DNA of 64,000 nt from SHVO01 sp041919675 (GTDB lineage Bacteria; Pseudomonadota; Alphaproteobacteria; Rhodospirillales; Rhodospirillaceae): positions 4,371-68,370 of the forward strand of contig JAYRTJ010000006.1 in assembly GCA_041919675.1 (NCBI GenBank), in the 5' to 3' direction. The notes below the pieces were generated by a model. It was given only the letters and a program-made list of their open reading frames with translations, was not told where the DNA came from and did no database searches. The position numbers and the translations under genes were made by a program. Each line of letters starts with the position of its first letter. Position 1 is the stretch's first letter. This document shows positions 43,288 to 51,015 of this stretch, piece after piece.

Positions 43288-44169
43288 CTACTTCTCGACC
43301 GCCAGATCGCGCTTCGACCAATCTTCGAACGAACCGTCGTAGAGCACGGCGTCGTACCCCAGCGTACGCGCGGCGAAGACGATGCCGGACGCCTGCTGGC
43401 CGATGTGGCAATAGACGATCAGCTTATCGCCTTTCTTGACGCCGGCTTTCTCGAAAGCGGCCTGAAGCGCGGCGGCGGACGAGATCTTCGACGTCTCGTC
43501 GGTGAGCGCGGTGATGGGCACGTTCTTCGCGCCGGCAATATGACCTGTCTTGTGCGGGGCTTCCTTCGAGCCGCCGGTTTGCGTGCCGTCGTAGAACGCC
43601 GGAATGCGCGCGTCGATGACGGCGTAACCCGGCGCCTTCACGTGATCCTGCACAAACTTCGCATCGACGACGGCGTCCTTTTTCATCTTCAGCGGCGAGA
43701 GCGAGCCGATGTGATCGGCCGGCGTTTCGGCGGTCAGCGGGCGGCCTTCGCGCTCCCAAGCGGCCATGCCGCCGTCCAGCAACGATGTCTGCGCGCCGAG
43801 GCCGGCGGCGTCGAGGGTGAAGACGACGCGGGTGGCCTGCTGCGGCGCTTCGGCATAGTAGACGATGATTCGCGAGCGGTCGCCGATGCCGAAGCCGGCG
43901 AGCCGCAGGCGCAACGCCTGCTCGGACAGCATTTCGAGCGTGCCGGCGTCGGACGACATCGAGATGTCGGCGAGCCGCACCAGGCGCGCGCCCGGAATGT
44001 GCCGCGCGTAGCTGTCGGGCGAACCCACATGCAGGATGACGAGATTGGGGTTGTCCGCCTGTTCGGCGAGCCAGGCGGTGGAGACCAGCATGGCGTCACG
44101 CGGCGCCGGCGCCGCGGCGGCGGTGAGCACAAGGAGCGCAAGCGCGGCGACGGCGGCGCGGAGTGTCAT
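43288..44169 (-). CDS. Exported two-domain rhodanese (sulfurtransferase)
   Basis: The 293-residue protein has a signal peptide (ALALLVLTAAAAPAP). It has two rhodanese domains: an inactive N-terminal one (LHVGSPDSYARHIPGARLVR, with Tyr105 where Cys would be) and an active C-terminal one (YAVIDARIPAFYDG; HKTGHIAGAKNVP). The catalytic loop is Cys254 in CHIGQQAS. The DGGMAAWEREG and DGSFEDWSKRD ends are typical. The layout is that of SseA-type thiosulfate/3-mercaptopyruvate sulfurtransferases, but here it is probably periplasmic. It converges on the thioesterase gene with a 64-base gap. Confidence 0.92.
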   Translation of the reverse strand: MTLRAAVAALALLVLTAAAAPAPRDAMLVSTAWLAEQADNPNLVILHVGSPDSYARHIPGARLVRLADISMSSDAGTLEMLSEQALRLRLAGFGIGDRSRIIVYYAEAPQQATRVVFTLDAAGLGAQTSLLDGGMAAWEREGRPLTAETPADHIGSLSPLKMKKDAVVDAKFVQDHVKAPGYAVIDARIPAFYDGTQTGGSKEAPHKTGHIAGAKNVPITALTDETSKISSAAALQAAFEKAGVKKGDKLIVYCHIGQQASGIVFAARTLGYDAVLYDGSFEDWSKRDLAVEK

Positions 44170-44314
44170 AAGAGGTCCCTCCCCGGGAAAGATGTGGCGG
44201 CTACCCTAGCCCGGGATTTGTAACCGGGAAAGCGCGCGACATGCGCGACAACGCGCCAAACCGGTAAAATGCGCGTGGCATCAATGATGTGCACGGCGAT
44301 GTTGCGCGCGACAT

Positions 44315-45676
44315 TCACGCGACATCACGCGACATTGTGGCGGCGTCTTGTGATGAGGCGGCGGCGACCTCCCATTTCTTGGGGCCGTCGACGCCGGAAC
44401 GCTTGGCGCGGACCGCCCCGTGGCGTTGAAGCTGGGCCATGAGAAGGCGCGCGGTTTGGGCATTGCGGACCGAGGGCGGGCCGGCGCGGTAGATATCGCG
44501 CAGCTCGACCACCTGCCCGGCGCGGGTGCGCTGGAGCCATGCGAGCAGGAGATCGGCTTCTTCCAGTTCGCGTGTGACGGCCGTAAAGTCGGCAATATGC
44601 AGGGCTTCGGCCGCGTAGTAACGCGCGAGCGTCATGCCGGCGGTCATATGCGACGCACTCAGCTCGCTCAGGCCGGGATCTTCAAAAAACGCGGTCACAG
44701 CGGCGAGTCGCGCCGCATGTTCGGGCAAGCCGCCCGCGAGCGCACGCACGCTCGACAACCGCGCGCCATCGGCCATTTCAGCTTCGATCTCCCGCGCGAA
44801 GGCGAACCAAGCCTGAGCGGCGTCACGCGACAACGCCAGCACACGGCGGGTGTTCGGCTCCTCGCGCATGACATGTTCGACCAGACGCTGCGCATAAGCG
44901 GTGAGCGCGGGGTCAGGCGTTTCATGGCCTCCCTCGTCCGCCGCCCAAGTCCGCGCACCAATAAGCGAGGCGGGATAAACCGCGAGCAGACGCCCGAACA
45001 GATCATGGCGCGCGAGGCCGGGATCGGCCAGAAAAGCCCGCGCATCCCTGGGCGTCGCGACGACATGGGCGGAAAGACGGGCGTCTGCGTTCGCGCCATT
45101 CCACAAGGCGCACAAGCCGAGCGCATCCAGACGCTTGCGCTCCGGCCCATGACCGACAAGCGCGGTGCAATCCTCCGCCACAAGCAAGGCGCGCGGCGAC
45201 ATATCCACCCAGGCGAAGCTTCTGGCCACGGCGCCTTCGCGCAGGAAGTGGGGTTTCAGCCGCGGCAGGCTGCGCCCCTCCTTCTCCATGGCCGCGCGGT
45301 AGAGATCGTAAACGGGGTCTGTGACCGTGCGCGCTTCGAGGGCGCGCAGCGGCGCCAACGAAAGAGCTGTGGCCGCGCCGGCATGCTCGCCGCTTTCGGC
45401 GATGGTGAGGAAGAACGCCGAGACCGGGCGGATTTCGCCGGTGGGCAGGCGGAGATCGATGTGGCGCTGCGCGATGAGCGCGGCGACGGAGAGGACCGCG
45501 TGGGCGGCGAGCGCGGACGGGGTTTGGGTGCGGACGGCGATGGCGGAGGCCGCGGCGGTGAGGGTGGGGCCGAGGGACACGAGCGGGAAGTCGCAAGCGA
45601 GGGAACGCGGATGGAACAGAGAGGCCGCCCGCGCTTGCGATGATGAAGGTTCAGCGATGGGTTCCAGTTGCGCCAT
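44315..45676 (-). CDS. DUF3987 (YfjI-like) protein
   Basis: The protein is 453 residues from ATG 45676, with AAGGTGA five bases upstream. The start (FPLVSLGPTLTAAASAIAVR), the mid segments VSAFFLTIAESGEHAGAATA and ALLVAEDCTALVGHGPERKR, and VVATPRDARAFLADPGLARH match DUF3987, a family often carried on prophages and plasmids. A Walker-like nucleotide site is not intact (ESGEHAGAA replaces a GxxGxGKS loop), so activity is doubtful. The C-terminal part (TRELEEADLLLAWLQRTRAG) is a winged-helix-like region. Its promoter faces a small gene behind an SOS-like box. Transfer by a mobile element is possible, but no integrase is near. Confidence 0.78.
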   Translation of the reverse strand: MAQLEPIAEPSSSQARAASLFHPRSLACDFPLVSLGPTLTAAASAIAVRTQTPSALAAHAVLSVAALIAQRHIDLRLPTGEIRPVSAFFLTIAESGEHAGAATALSLAPLRALEARTVTDPVYDLYRAAMEKEGRSLPRLKPHFLREGAVARSFAWVDMSPRALLVAEDCTALVGHGPERKRLDALGLCALWNGANADARLSAHVVATPRDARAFLADPGLARHDLFGRLLAVYPASLIGARTWAADEGGHETPDPALTAYAQRLVEHVMREEPNTRRVLALSRDAAQAWFAFAREIEAEMADGARLSSVRALAGGLPEHAARLAAVTAFFEDPGLSELSASHMTAGMTLARYYAAEALHIADFTAVTRELEEADLLLAWLQRTRAGQVVELRDIYRAGPPSVRNAQTARLLMAQLQRHGAVRAKRSGVDGPKKWEVAAASSQDAATMSRDVA

Positions 45677-45764
45677 GGGGTCACCTTGTAGTTGTTTCAG
45701 GGAAAAATAAACATACCAGGGACTTTTTGTCAATAAAATAGTGAGTCCACGGCTGGGCCCGGAT

Positions 45765-45785
45765 TATAATGTTCTTGTTTTGTTC
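45765..45785 (+). promoter_or_regulatory. Promoter -10 overlapping a GTTC-N7-GTTC SOS-type box
   Basis: TATAAT at 45765-45770 is followed at once by GTTC (45771-45774), seven bases, and GTTC (45782-45785). GTTC-N7-GTTC is the LexA box of alphaproteobacteria, and its place over the start of transcription fits repression. The downstream gene begins at 45844, and the DUF3987 gene starts 88 bases away on the other strand. LexA control is inferred from the match. Confidence 0.65.
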
Positions 45786-45843
45786 TAAATATCGGCATAA
45801 GTTCCTGTTCCCTCACAAAATGGGGCTGATGCAGGAGGCGAAG

Positions 45844-46110
45844 ATGGCGTCTTACGTTGGAAGCGCGGGAGACTGGGTCCGTCAGGTCGTGGAACGCTCG
45901 CAGGCGCAGCCGATGAGCACGGAGGAGGTCTGGAAAAGCCTCGAGCGCTATGTGGGCGCCGGCGACAAGGCGCTGATCCGCCTTCAGGCCGTTTTGGAAT
46001 ATATCGACGCGGAGCTGGTGGACCGGCGCGGCGGCGTGGTGATGCGCGATCTGTGGAACACGGTGGCGGATTATCAGGAACGCGTGCAGGAAGCCGCCGC
46101 CGCGGCCTAA
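45844..46110 (+). CDS. Small helical protein behind an SOS-like box (unknown)
   Basis: The protein is 88 residues from ATG 45844, preceded by the strong ribosome site AGGAGG; the longer frame from 45769 lacks one. The sequence is helical and charged (AGDWVRQVVERSQAQPMSTE; LWNTVADYQERVQEAAAAA), with no signal peptide, cysteine or metal motif. I recognise no family. The LexA-type box at the promoter suggests induction by DNA damage. It is followed by the family A repeats. Confidence 0.7.
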   Translation: MASYVGSAGDWVRQVVERSQAQPMSTEEVWKSLERYVGAGDKALIRLQAVLEYIDAELVDRRGGVVMRDLWNTVADYQERVQEAAAAA

Positions 46111-46539
46111 GGGGACGGCGCATAACGACTTCTAAAACAACAAACGACCCCTAAAACATCAAACGACCCCTAAAACATCAAACGACCCCTCCCTCGCCCT
46201 CCCCTTTCAGGGGAGGGAAAAATTAAACGGAGCCGCCCTCGCTTGATCCTTTTTTTCCCTCGCCCTCCCCTTTCAGGGGAGGGAAAAATTAAACGGGGCC
46301 GCTGTCGCTTGATCCTTTTTTTCTCTCCTCTTTCAGGGGAGGAGAAAAATTGAATGGAGCGCCGAAGTAGCGGACGGCAACCGGGGCGAAATCATGAAGC
46401 CGATGCACGCGCGCAACACGTTCAAAGGGGGCGCTTTTCCGGAACAATGAAACGAGTCGGCTTATTTTACGTGTGCGTGCGACACGACGAGCCGCGGATC
46501 AAGCGGCCGCCATTTGGAAGAAACAGGAAAGGGTATGTC
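46111..46539. other. Gene-free stretch with repeats
   Basis: The 429 bases hold the second family A repeat block (46141-46353). The remaining 185 bases before the next ATG contain an open frame in phase with the OB-fold gene, but it lacks a start with a ribosome site and has a basic, non-protein-like composition. Confidence 0.6.
46141..46353. repeat. Dispersed palindromic repeat block (family A, copy 2)
   Basis: The block begins with three tandem units of about 20 bases built on AAACGACCCCTAAAACATC. Three CCCTCCCCT / AGGGGAGGG palindromes follow (46197-46217, 46263-46283, and a degenerate one near 46325-46344), with the same AAAAATTAAACGG and CGCTTGATCC spacers as at 28611-28768. Confidence 0.8.
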
Positions 46540-47106
46540 ATGCGTAACGCAGCTTTGATGACCGTCGGTCTCGTGACCGCGCTGGGCGCGGCGTTCGCCA
46601 TGCCGGCGCTGTCGGACGGCCCGGCCAGCAGTTCGGCCTACAATCTGCATGACGACGATCATGCCGAATATGTGCAACGACAGACCGATGCCTACGCCAC
46701 GGCCCAAAATACAGTCATGACCGCCGCGGAGGAAAGCATCGACGTGCAGGCGCGCCGCCTGCCGAACGGCGCTCCGGTCGCGGTGCGCGGCATGGTCACC
46801 ACGGTTTCCGGGAAATCGATGGTGATTGAACGCGCCGGCACGCGCATCCACGCCCGCCTGCCGGGCCTGGTGAGCGACGAGATCCAGCGCGGTGACGATG
46901 TGACCGTCTTCGGCCGCGTCTCTACCCGCGGGGACGACCTCGCCGTGCGGTCGGAAGCCGTGCTGCTGATGACCGGCATGGACCGCGGCCACTTGTTCCT
47001 GTCGCCGTCCAAGCTGGACTCGGTGAACAAACTGAACGCCTCGGTCAGCCGCGGGCAGGCCCGCAACGCCCTTGATTACTATCGGTACAACTTCACGCCG
47101 CTCTAA
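46540..47106 (+). CDS. Exported OB-fold protein (unknown function)
   Basis: The protein is 188 residues from ATG 46540, with GGAAAGGG about six bases upstream. A signal peptide (MRNAALMTVGLVTALGAAFA) ends near PALSDG. The central part (APVAVRGMVTTVSGKSMVIE; RLPGLVSDEIQRGDDVTVFG; RVSTRGDDLAVRSEAVLLMT) shows the five-strand pattern of an OB-fold like bacterial BOF/tRNA-anti domains. It is probably periplasmic. The C-terminal segment (NALDYYRYNFTP) is polar. It is monocistronic, with a strong terminator 21 bases after its stop. Confidence 0.75.
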   Translation: MRNAALMTVGLVTALGAAFAMPALSDGPASSSAYNLHDDDHAEYVQRQTDAYATAQNTVMTAAEESIDVQARRLPNGAPVAVRGMVTTVSGKSMVIERAGTRIHARLPGLVSDEIQRGDDVTVFGRVSTRGDDLAVRSEAVLLMTGMDRGHLFLSPSKLDSVNKLNASVSRGQARNALDYYRYNFTPL

Positions 47107-47126
47107 GGAGGGTGAAGTTGACGAAG

Positions 47127-47158
47127 AACCGCCGCCCCGGGAACGGGCGGCGGTTTTT
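47127..47158 (+). terminator. Rho-independent terminator
   Basis: AACCGCCGCCC pairs with GGGCGGCGGTT around a short loop (47127-47155), followed by a T-run (TTTTTG). It ends the OB-fold gene transcript and separates it from the convergent methyltransferase gene. Confidence 0.9.
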
Positions 47159-47200
47159 GTTGGCGTTCCCCGCGAAAAATACAGGAAATAAGTTTTCGCT

Positions 47201-47776
47201 CTACTTCTGCTTCTTCGCGGGGAGCGTGTAGGCGTAGATCACGGCGGTGCCGATCTTTTCGGTTTTCTCCGGCTCCCAGCCGGGCACCGCGAAATCGTGG
47301 CAAACGATGCGGGTGCCGGGCTTCAGGACGCCAAGGGTCGGCTCCAGCTTCTGCAGCATCTCGGGCAGCAGATAGATCGTCACGACGCTGGCTTCGGAGA
47401 AGTCGAAGCGGAAGACATCTTTTTCGACAAAGGACGTGCGGCCGGCGACGCCGGCGCTTTTCGCATTCGCGTTGGCTTCCTTGTTGCGCACCGGATCGAT
47501 GTCCACGCCCACACCCTTGGCGGCGCCAAAATCGCGCACGGCCGAGATCACAAGCCGGCCGTCCCCCGAACCCAGGTCGTAAACGATGTCGTTCGCGCCC
47601 ACCTTCGCGGCCGTCAGCATCGCATCGACGATCGGCTGCGGCGTCGGCACGTAAGGGGCGTCGAGCGGAACCCCCGTATCCCCGACAAAGCGCGGGCTGC
47701 TCGCGGCCGAACCCGGCGCAGCGGTGAAAAGAAGACCGGCCGCAACGACGCCGGCGAGCACACGCGTGAAACTCAT
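47201..47776 (-). CDS. Exported class I SAM-dependent methyltransferase-like protein
   Basis: The protein is 191 residues from ATG 47776; the longer frame to 47824 adds a region with no ribosome site. The N-terminus (FTRVLAGVVAAGLLFTAAPG) is a plain secretion signal. The mature part has motif I DIVYDLGSGDGR, then GVGVDIDPVRNKEAN (motif II), the motif IV-like position DFSEASVVTIYLLPEM and KPGTRIVCHDF. This is a complete Dot1/PRMT-like methyltransferase core. SAM is not known to be available in the periplasm, so either the leader is a membrane anchor with the domain inside or the protein uses another ligand. Its promoter region carries two palindromes. Confidence 0.83.
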   Translation of the reverse strand: MSFTRVLAGVVAAGLLFTAAPGSAASSPRFVGDTGVPLDAPYVPTPQPIVDAMLTAAKVGANDIVYDLGSGDGRLVISAVRDFGAAKGVGVDIDPVRNKEANANAKSAGVAGRTSFVEKDVFRFDFSEASVVTIYLLPEMLQKLEPTLGVLKPGTRIVCHDFAVPGWEPEKTEKIGTAVIYAYTLPAKKQK

Positions 47777-47840
47777 CGTCAACAACTCCCACAGATTGGA
47801 GGCGAACTTTGACACGTCTTTCACGTTCAGTTCAAATTAT

Positions 47841-47873
47841 ACAGGCCTGTCAGAGACTTATCCGGGGATAAGT
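47841..47873. promoter_or_regulatory. Two adjacent palindromes in a divergent promoter
   Basis: ACAGGCCTGT (47841-47850) is a perfect palindrome. Five bases further lies ACTTATCCGGGGATAAGT (47856-47873), an eight-base inverted repeat with a GG centre. Both sit between the exported methyltransferase gene and the small gene at 47962, so one regulator may control both. No known regulator is recognised. Confidence 0.5.
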
Positions 47874-47961
47874 TCGCACGCACAAGCCTTTGGAATATTG
47901 GAACAAATTTTCTTTCGCTGCGTTTTCCGTCCGTTGCAAGGTGGGCGGGGAAAAGGGTGTC

Positions 47962-48225
47962 ATGTACGCGATCTATTTCAACGACAGCGCCGGTGGGCGC
48001 TCTTTTATTGCCGCGGTCGACGACAAGCACTCGGCCATGTCCATGGCTAAACTGTTGTCGCGCCAGGATCCAAGAGACGTGGTGGTGGTCGAGAACCGCG
48101 TGATCGGGGATACCGTCTTGCTTGCTGTGTTCCGCCGCGGCGCACGTCAAGCCGATGAGCAGGACAGCGACCTCGCGCCCGAACGGACGCCTTCCGCGAC
48201 GGACGCGTCCGGCGAGCATGCCTGA
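47962..48225 (+). CDS. Small cytoplasmic protein (unknown)
   Basis: The protein is 87 residues from ATG 47962, with AAAAGGG upstream. The first part (MYAIYFNDSAGGRSFIAAVD; KHSAMSMAKLLSRQDPRDVV) looks like one alpha/beta unit with strands flanking a helix. The C-terminal 25 residues are acidic and probably disordered. I recognise no family. It is divergent from the exported methyltransferase gene, and its stop is about 130 bases before the dksA stop. Confidence 0.65.
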   Translation: MYAIYFNDSAGGRSFIAAVDDKHSAMSMAKLLSRQDPRDVVVVENRVIGDTVLLAVFRRGARQADEQDSDLAPERTPSATDASGEHA

Positions 48226-48303
48226 CCGGGCGCGGCTGCGATGCCCGGGGCGCGCTGAAACAGCGCAAAAATATCGGAATTAAGTTTCGCTCCAGTTCGT
48301 TCA

Positions 48304-48375
48304 TCGGAGCGGTGGGTCTGCGCTTTTTAGTCGGAGCGGTGGGTCCGCACTTTTTAGTCGGAGCGGTGGGTCCGC
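48304..48375. repeat. 27-bp tandem repeat covering the dksA stop
   Basis: TCGGAGCGGTGGGTC recurs at 48304, 48331 and 48358, a 27-base period. On the minus strand each unit encodes the last dksA codons (Thr-His-Arg-Ser-Asp or a close variant) and TAA, so the gene tail and stop have been duplicated into the 3' untranslated region about twice. Confidence 0.85.
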
Positions 48376-48773
48376 TCCATACGCTCGTGGCGTTCCTGGG
48401 CTTCGATGGACAGGGTCGCGATCGGGCGCGCTTCAAGGCGCTTCAGGCTGATCGGGTCGCCGGTCTCTTCACAATATCCATACGTGCCTTCTTCGATGCG
48501 CTTCAGCGCCGCGTCGATCTTGGAGATGAGCTTGCGGGCGCGGTCGCGCGTGCGCAGCTCGAGAGAACGTTCCATCTCCGTCGAGGCGCGGTCGGCGAGA
48601 TCGGGCTCCTGCGCGCCGCCTTCCTGCTGCAGCGTTTCGAGAGTCTCTTCAGACTCCTTCAGGAGCTCACCACGCCAGTTCAGAAGCTTGCGGCGGAAAT
48701 ATTCCTGCTGCTTCGCATTCATGAACGGTTCTTTTTCGGTGGGCCGATAGTCCGGCGGAACCGTGAGGGTCAT
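48354..48773 (-). CDS. dksA: DksA transcription factor, single-cysteine alphaproteobacterial type
   Basis: The protein is 139 residues from ATG 48773. It has a coiled-coil pair (EYFRRKLLNWRGELLKESEE; RDRARKLISKIDAALKRIEE) with the tip motif D58-x-x-D61-x-A63 that enters the polymerase secondary channel. A zinc-finger-like end follows (GTYGYCEETGDPISLKRLEA). Only Cys101 of the usual four zinc cysteines remains; the others are Thr104, Ser122 and Ala125, a pattern known for alphaproteobacterial DksA. It modulates transcription with ppGpp and is important for rRNA and stress genes. Its 3' end is covered by a tandem repeat and its leader by a hairpin. Confidence 0.95.
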   Translation of the reverse strand: MTLTVPPDYRPTEKEPFMNAKQQEYFRRKLLNWRGELLKESEETLETLQQEGGAQEPDLADRASTEMERSLELRTRDRARKLISKIDAALKRIEEGTYGYCEETGDPISLKRLEARPIATLSIEAQERHERMERTHRSD

Positions 48774-48815
48774 CGGAAGAGATCTCCGTTGCGAATGGCG
48801 CGGGAATATATGGGG

Positions 48816-48842
48816 ACGCCCCACCTGTCCGCAAGGTGGCGT
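48816..48842 (-). other. Inverted repeat upstream of dksA
   Basis: ACGCC plus CCACCT (48816-48826) pairs with AGGTGGCGT (48834-48842), with one bulged base. It lies about 43 bases before the dksA ATG, either at the promoter or in the leader, where it could act as an operator or leader hairpin. The remaining 170 bases to the fliX stop show no coding sequence. Confidence 0.45.
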
Positions 48843-49011
48843 ATATCTATGATTTAAAACGATTTTTAAGAAATAAAGTGGCTTGAGTTACACGGAGCGA
48901 GCGCGGAATAGGGGTCACACACCCCTTCGCGCACCCATCATGAGAATATCAAAGGTCTTCAGGCGAATGGGTCTCCGAGCTCAATTCCGCGGGCAACCTG
49001 GGCGCGCGCGT

Positions 49012-49467
49012 TCAGATCCGGCGGCTGAGCTTGGCGATTTCGACTTCGGCGCGGAGTTCGATTTCGTCGAGCAGGCGCGAAATCACCGCGTCGGCGCCGC
49101 GTTCGCGCTTTTCACGCACCATGCGGGCGAGATCGCCCAGACGATCCTTGGGCACCGTGCCCAAAAGCAGGCCGCGGCGGATTTCCTCGAGACGGTCGAG
49201 AAGCTCGGCCCCGCGCTGCGCGCGGCGCTTGCGTTCCTGATAGTCCGGCCCCGCGCCCTCGGCGCCCACGGATTGCGCGGCGAGGATGCCGCCGACGTTC
49301 ACGACGCCCGACACGCCCTCGGCGCTGTCCGGGCCGGACGTCTCGTCCGCCCCGCCGAGCTTGTCGAGCTCGGCCGAGAACGCACCCGCCTTACCCGCCG
49401 GCCCCGCCTTGCGGGCCGCGCCGGGTCCCCGGACGGAGGTTGTGGATTTAGGACCTTCGACCTTCAC
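49012..49467 (-). CDS. fliX: Class II flagellar assembly regulator FliX
   Basis: The protein is 151 residues from GTG 49467 (VKVEGPKSTTSVRG), which matches the usual FliX start better than the ATG at 49515; GAAAGG lies nine bases upstream. The C-terminal half is diagnostic: RRAQRGAELLDRLEEIRRGL, LLGTVPKDRLGDLARMVREK and the LLDEIELRAEVEIAKL end. FliX couples assembly of early flagellar parts to sigma-54-dependent genes through FlbD, known from Caulobacter. The gene is divergent from flgI, whose sigma-54 site lies between them. Confidence 0.92.
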   Translation of the reverse strand: MKVEGPKSTTSVRGPGAARKAGPAGKAGAFSAELDKLGGADETSGPDSAEGVSGVVNVGGILAAQSVGAEGAGPDYQERKRRAQRGAELLDRLEEIRRGLLLGTVPKDRLGDLARMVREKRERGADAVISRLLDEIELRAEVEIAKLSRRI

Positions 49468-49681
49468 AGAAGGCGGCCTTTCGTAACAGTCGCTAAGGCG
49501 TTGGGAGGCCTTCATTTTGGCCGCCCTGCCCTGGTCCCCTAATGTCGCCTACGGGACCGTCTTATTCAACCGGGTAAGAATTGCCGGGCCAGATGGGCCG
49601 GAAGTGCCTCCAATCGCTCTCCCGCCCCGTTTACCCCTCATAAATCATCATAAAATCAATAGCTTAGAAGAAAACAAAAGC

Positions 49682-49697
49682 TGGCACGCTTTTCGCA
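49682..49697 (+). promoter_or_regulatory. Sigma-54 promoter of flgI operon
   Basis: TGGCACGCTTTTCGCA matches TGGCAC-N5-TTGCA with one mismatch and correct GG-to-GC spacing. It lies 93 bases before the flgI ATG, leaving a leader of about 80 bases. Confidence 0.82.
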
Positions 49698-49727
49698 TCC
49701 AAACCGTCGGGAAAGTACGTGTGCGCC

Positions 49728-49760
49728 CCGGACACTCACCGGACATTCACCGGACACTCA
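49728..49760 (+). repeat. 11-bp triple repeat in the flgI leader
   Basis: CCGGACACTCA, CCGGACATTCA and CCGGACACTCA follow each other without gaps between the predicted transcription start and the flgI ATG. It may be simple slippage or a leader control element. Confidence 0.8.
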
Positions 49761-49790
49761 TGGGACCGCACCGAAGAAGACGAGGATGAA

Positions 49791-50990
49791 ATGACTGCTG
49801 TACGCCGCCTGGTCATGACTGGTTCTGGAACCGCGCCGCCTTCGCGCGGGCTCCGCCCGCGCTCCGGCGTGCTGAACCGCCTTTGGATGATCGGCATCCA
49901 TGTGTTCATGTTCGCCCTGCTCCTGACGGCGAGCTCGGCGCATGCGGCCTCGCGCGTGAAAGACATCGCCGGCTTCGAAGGCGTACGCGAGAACGTGCTG
50001 GTCGGCTACGGCCTGGTGTTCGGCCTGCAAGGCACCGGCGACGACCTGAAGAAGATCGGCGCCACCAAGCAGTCGCTGCTCGGCATGCTCGAGCGTCTCG
50101 GCATCAACAGCCGCGACGACCGCTTGGAAACGGCGAACGTCGCGGCGGTGATGGTGACGGCCACACTGCCGGCGTTCGCGCGCCAGGGCGGCAAGGTCGA
50201 CGTGACCATCAGCTCCATCGGCGACGCGGACAGCCTGCAGGGCGGGAGCCTCGCGGTCACCCCGCTGCTCGGCGCCGACGGCGAAGTGTATGCGCTGGCG
50301 CAAGGCAACGTGCAGGTCGGCGGCTTCACCGCGCAGGGCGCGGCGGCCACCGTGACCCGCGGTGTCCCCACGTCGGGCCGCATCCCCAACGGCGCCACCG
50401 TGGAACGTGAAGTGAATTTCGCGCTGACCGGCATGAAGGCCGTGAAGATCGCGCTGCATAACCCCGACCTGACCACCGCGCGCCGCATCTCGGACGCGAT
50501 CAACGCCTACCTCGGCACCACCGCGTCGGCCGCGATGGATCCCGGTACGGTGCAAGTCGTGCAGCCGGAAGGCTACACCGGCACCATGGTCGAACTGATG
50601 ACGGCCGTTGAACAGCTGCGCGTCGAGCCGGACCAGCCGGCGCGCGTGGTGATCGATGAAAATACCGGCGTGATCGTCATCGGCGACGACGTGCGCATCT
50701 CCACGGTTGCGATCGCGCAGGGCAATCTCACCATCCGCGTCACCGAAACGCCGCAGGTTTCGCAGCCGGCGCCGTTCTCCGAAACCGGGGAAACGGTGGT
50801 CGTCCCCCGCACCGATATCGAGGTGGACGACGACAGCGATCGCCGTTTGGCCGTCGTGAACGCGGGCGTGTCGCTCCAGGAACTGGTGAACGGCCTCAAT
50901 GCCCTCGGCGTCGGCCCGCGCGACATGATCTCGATCCTGCAGGCCGTCAAGGCCGCGGGCGCGATGCAGGCCGAAATCGAAGTGATGTAA
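49791..50990 (+). CDS. flgI: Flagellar P-ring protein FlgI
   Basis: The protein is 399 residues from ATG 49791, with GAGGA six bases upstream. It has a long basic leader and a signal peptide ending at TASSAHAAS. The body matches FlgI throughout: SRVKDIAGFEGVRENVLVGY, GLVFGLQGTGDDLKK, TLPAFARQGGKVDVTISSIG and LQGGSLAVTPLLGADGEVYA. The C-terminus ends NALGVGPRDMISILQAVKAA. FlgI assembles the periplasmic ring with help from FlgA. It is the first gene of a five-gene run to flgL, under the sigma-54 site. Confidence 0.97.
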   Translation: MTAVRRLVMTGSGTAPPSRGLRPRSGVLNRLWMIGIHVFMFALLLTASSAHAASRVKDIAGFEGVRENVLVGYGLVFGLQGTGDDLKKIGATKQSLLGMLERLGINSRDDRLETANVAAVMVTATLPAFARQGGKVDVTISSIGDADSLQGGSLAVTPLLGADGEVYALAQGNVQVGGFTAQGAAATVTRGVPTSGRIPNGATVEREVNFALTGMKAVKIALHNPDLTTARRISDAINAYLGTTASAAMDPGTVQVVQPEGYTGTMVELMTAVEQLRVEPDQPARVVIDENTGVIVIGDDVRISTVAIAQGNLTIRVTETPQVSQPAPFSETGETVVVPRTDIEVDDDSDRRLAVVNAGVSLQELVNGLNALGVGPRDMISILQAVKAAGAMQAEIEVM

Positions 50991-51015
50991 GCGAGAAGAT
51001 TTTAGGACAACGGAT

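Larger units (their letters stand above)
49468..49790. other. Divergent fliX / flgI control region
   Basis: The 323 bases contain the sigma-54 site at 49682-49697 and a triple 11-base repeat (49728-49760) in the flgI leader. An AT-rich block precedes the site (49621-49680). No coding sequence is seen. Confidence 0.65.

Noticed and set aside
46354..46539. N-terminal extension of the OB-fold protein
   Set aside because: The extension is basic, has no ribosome site, begins inside the repeat border, and would bury a good signal peptide that starts at 46540.
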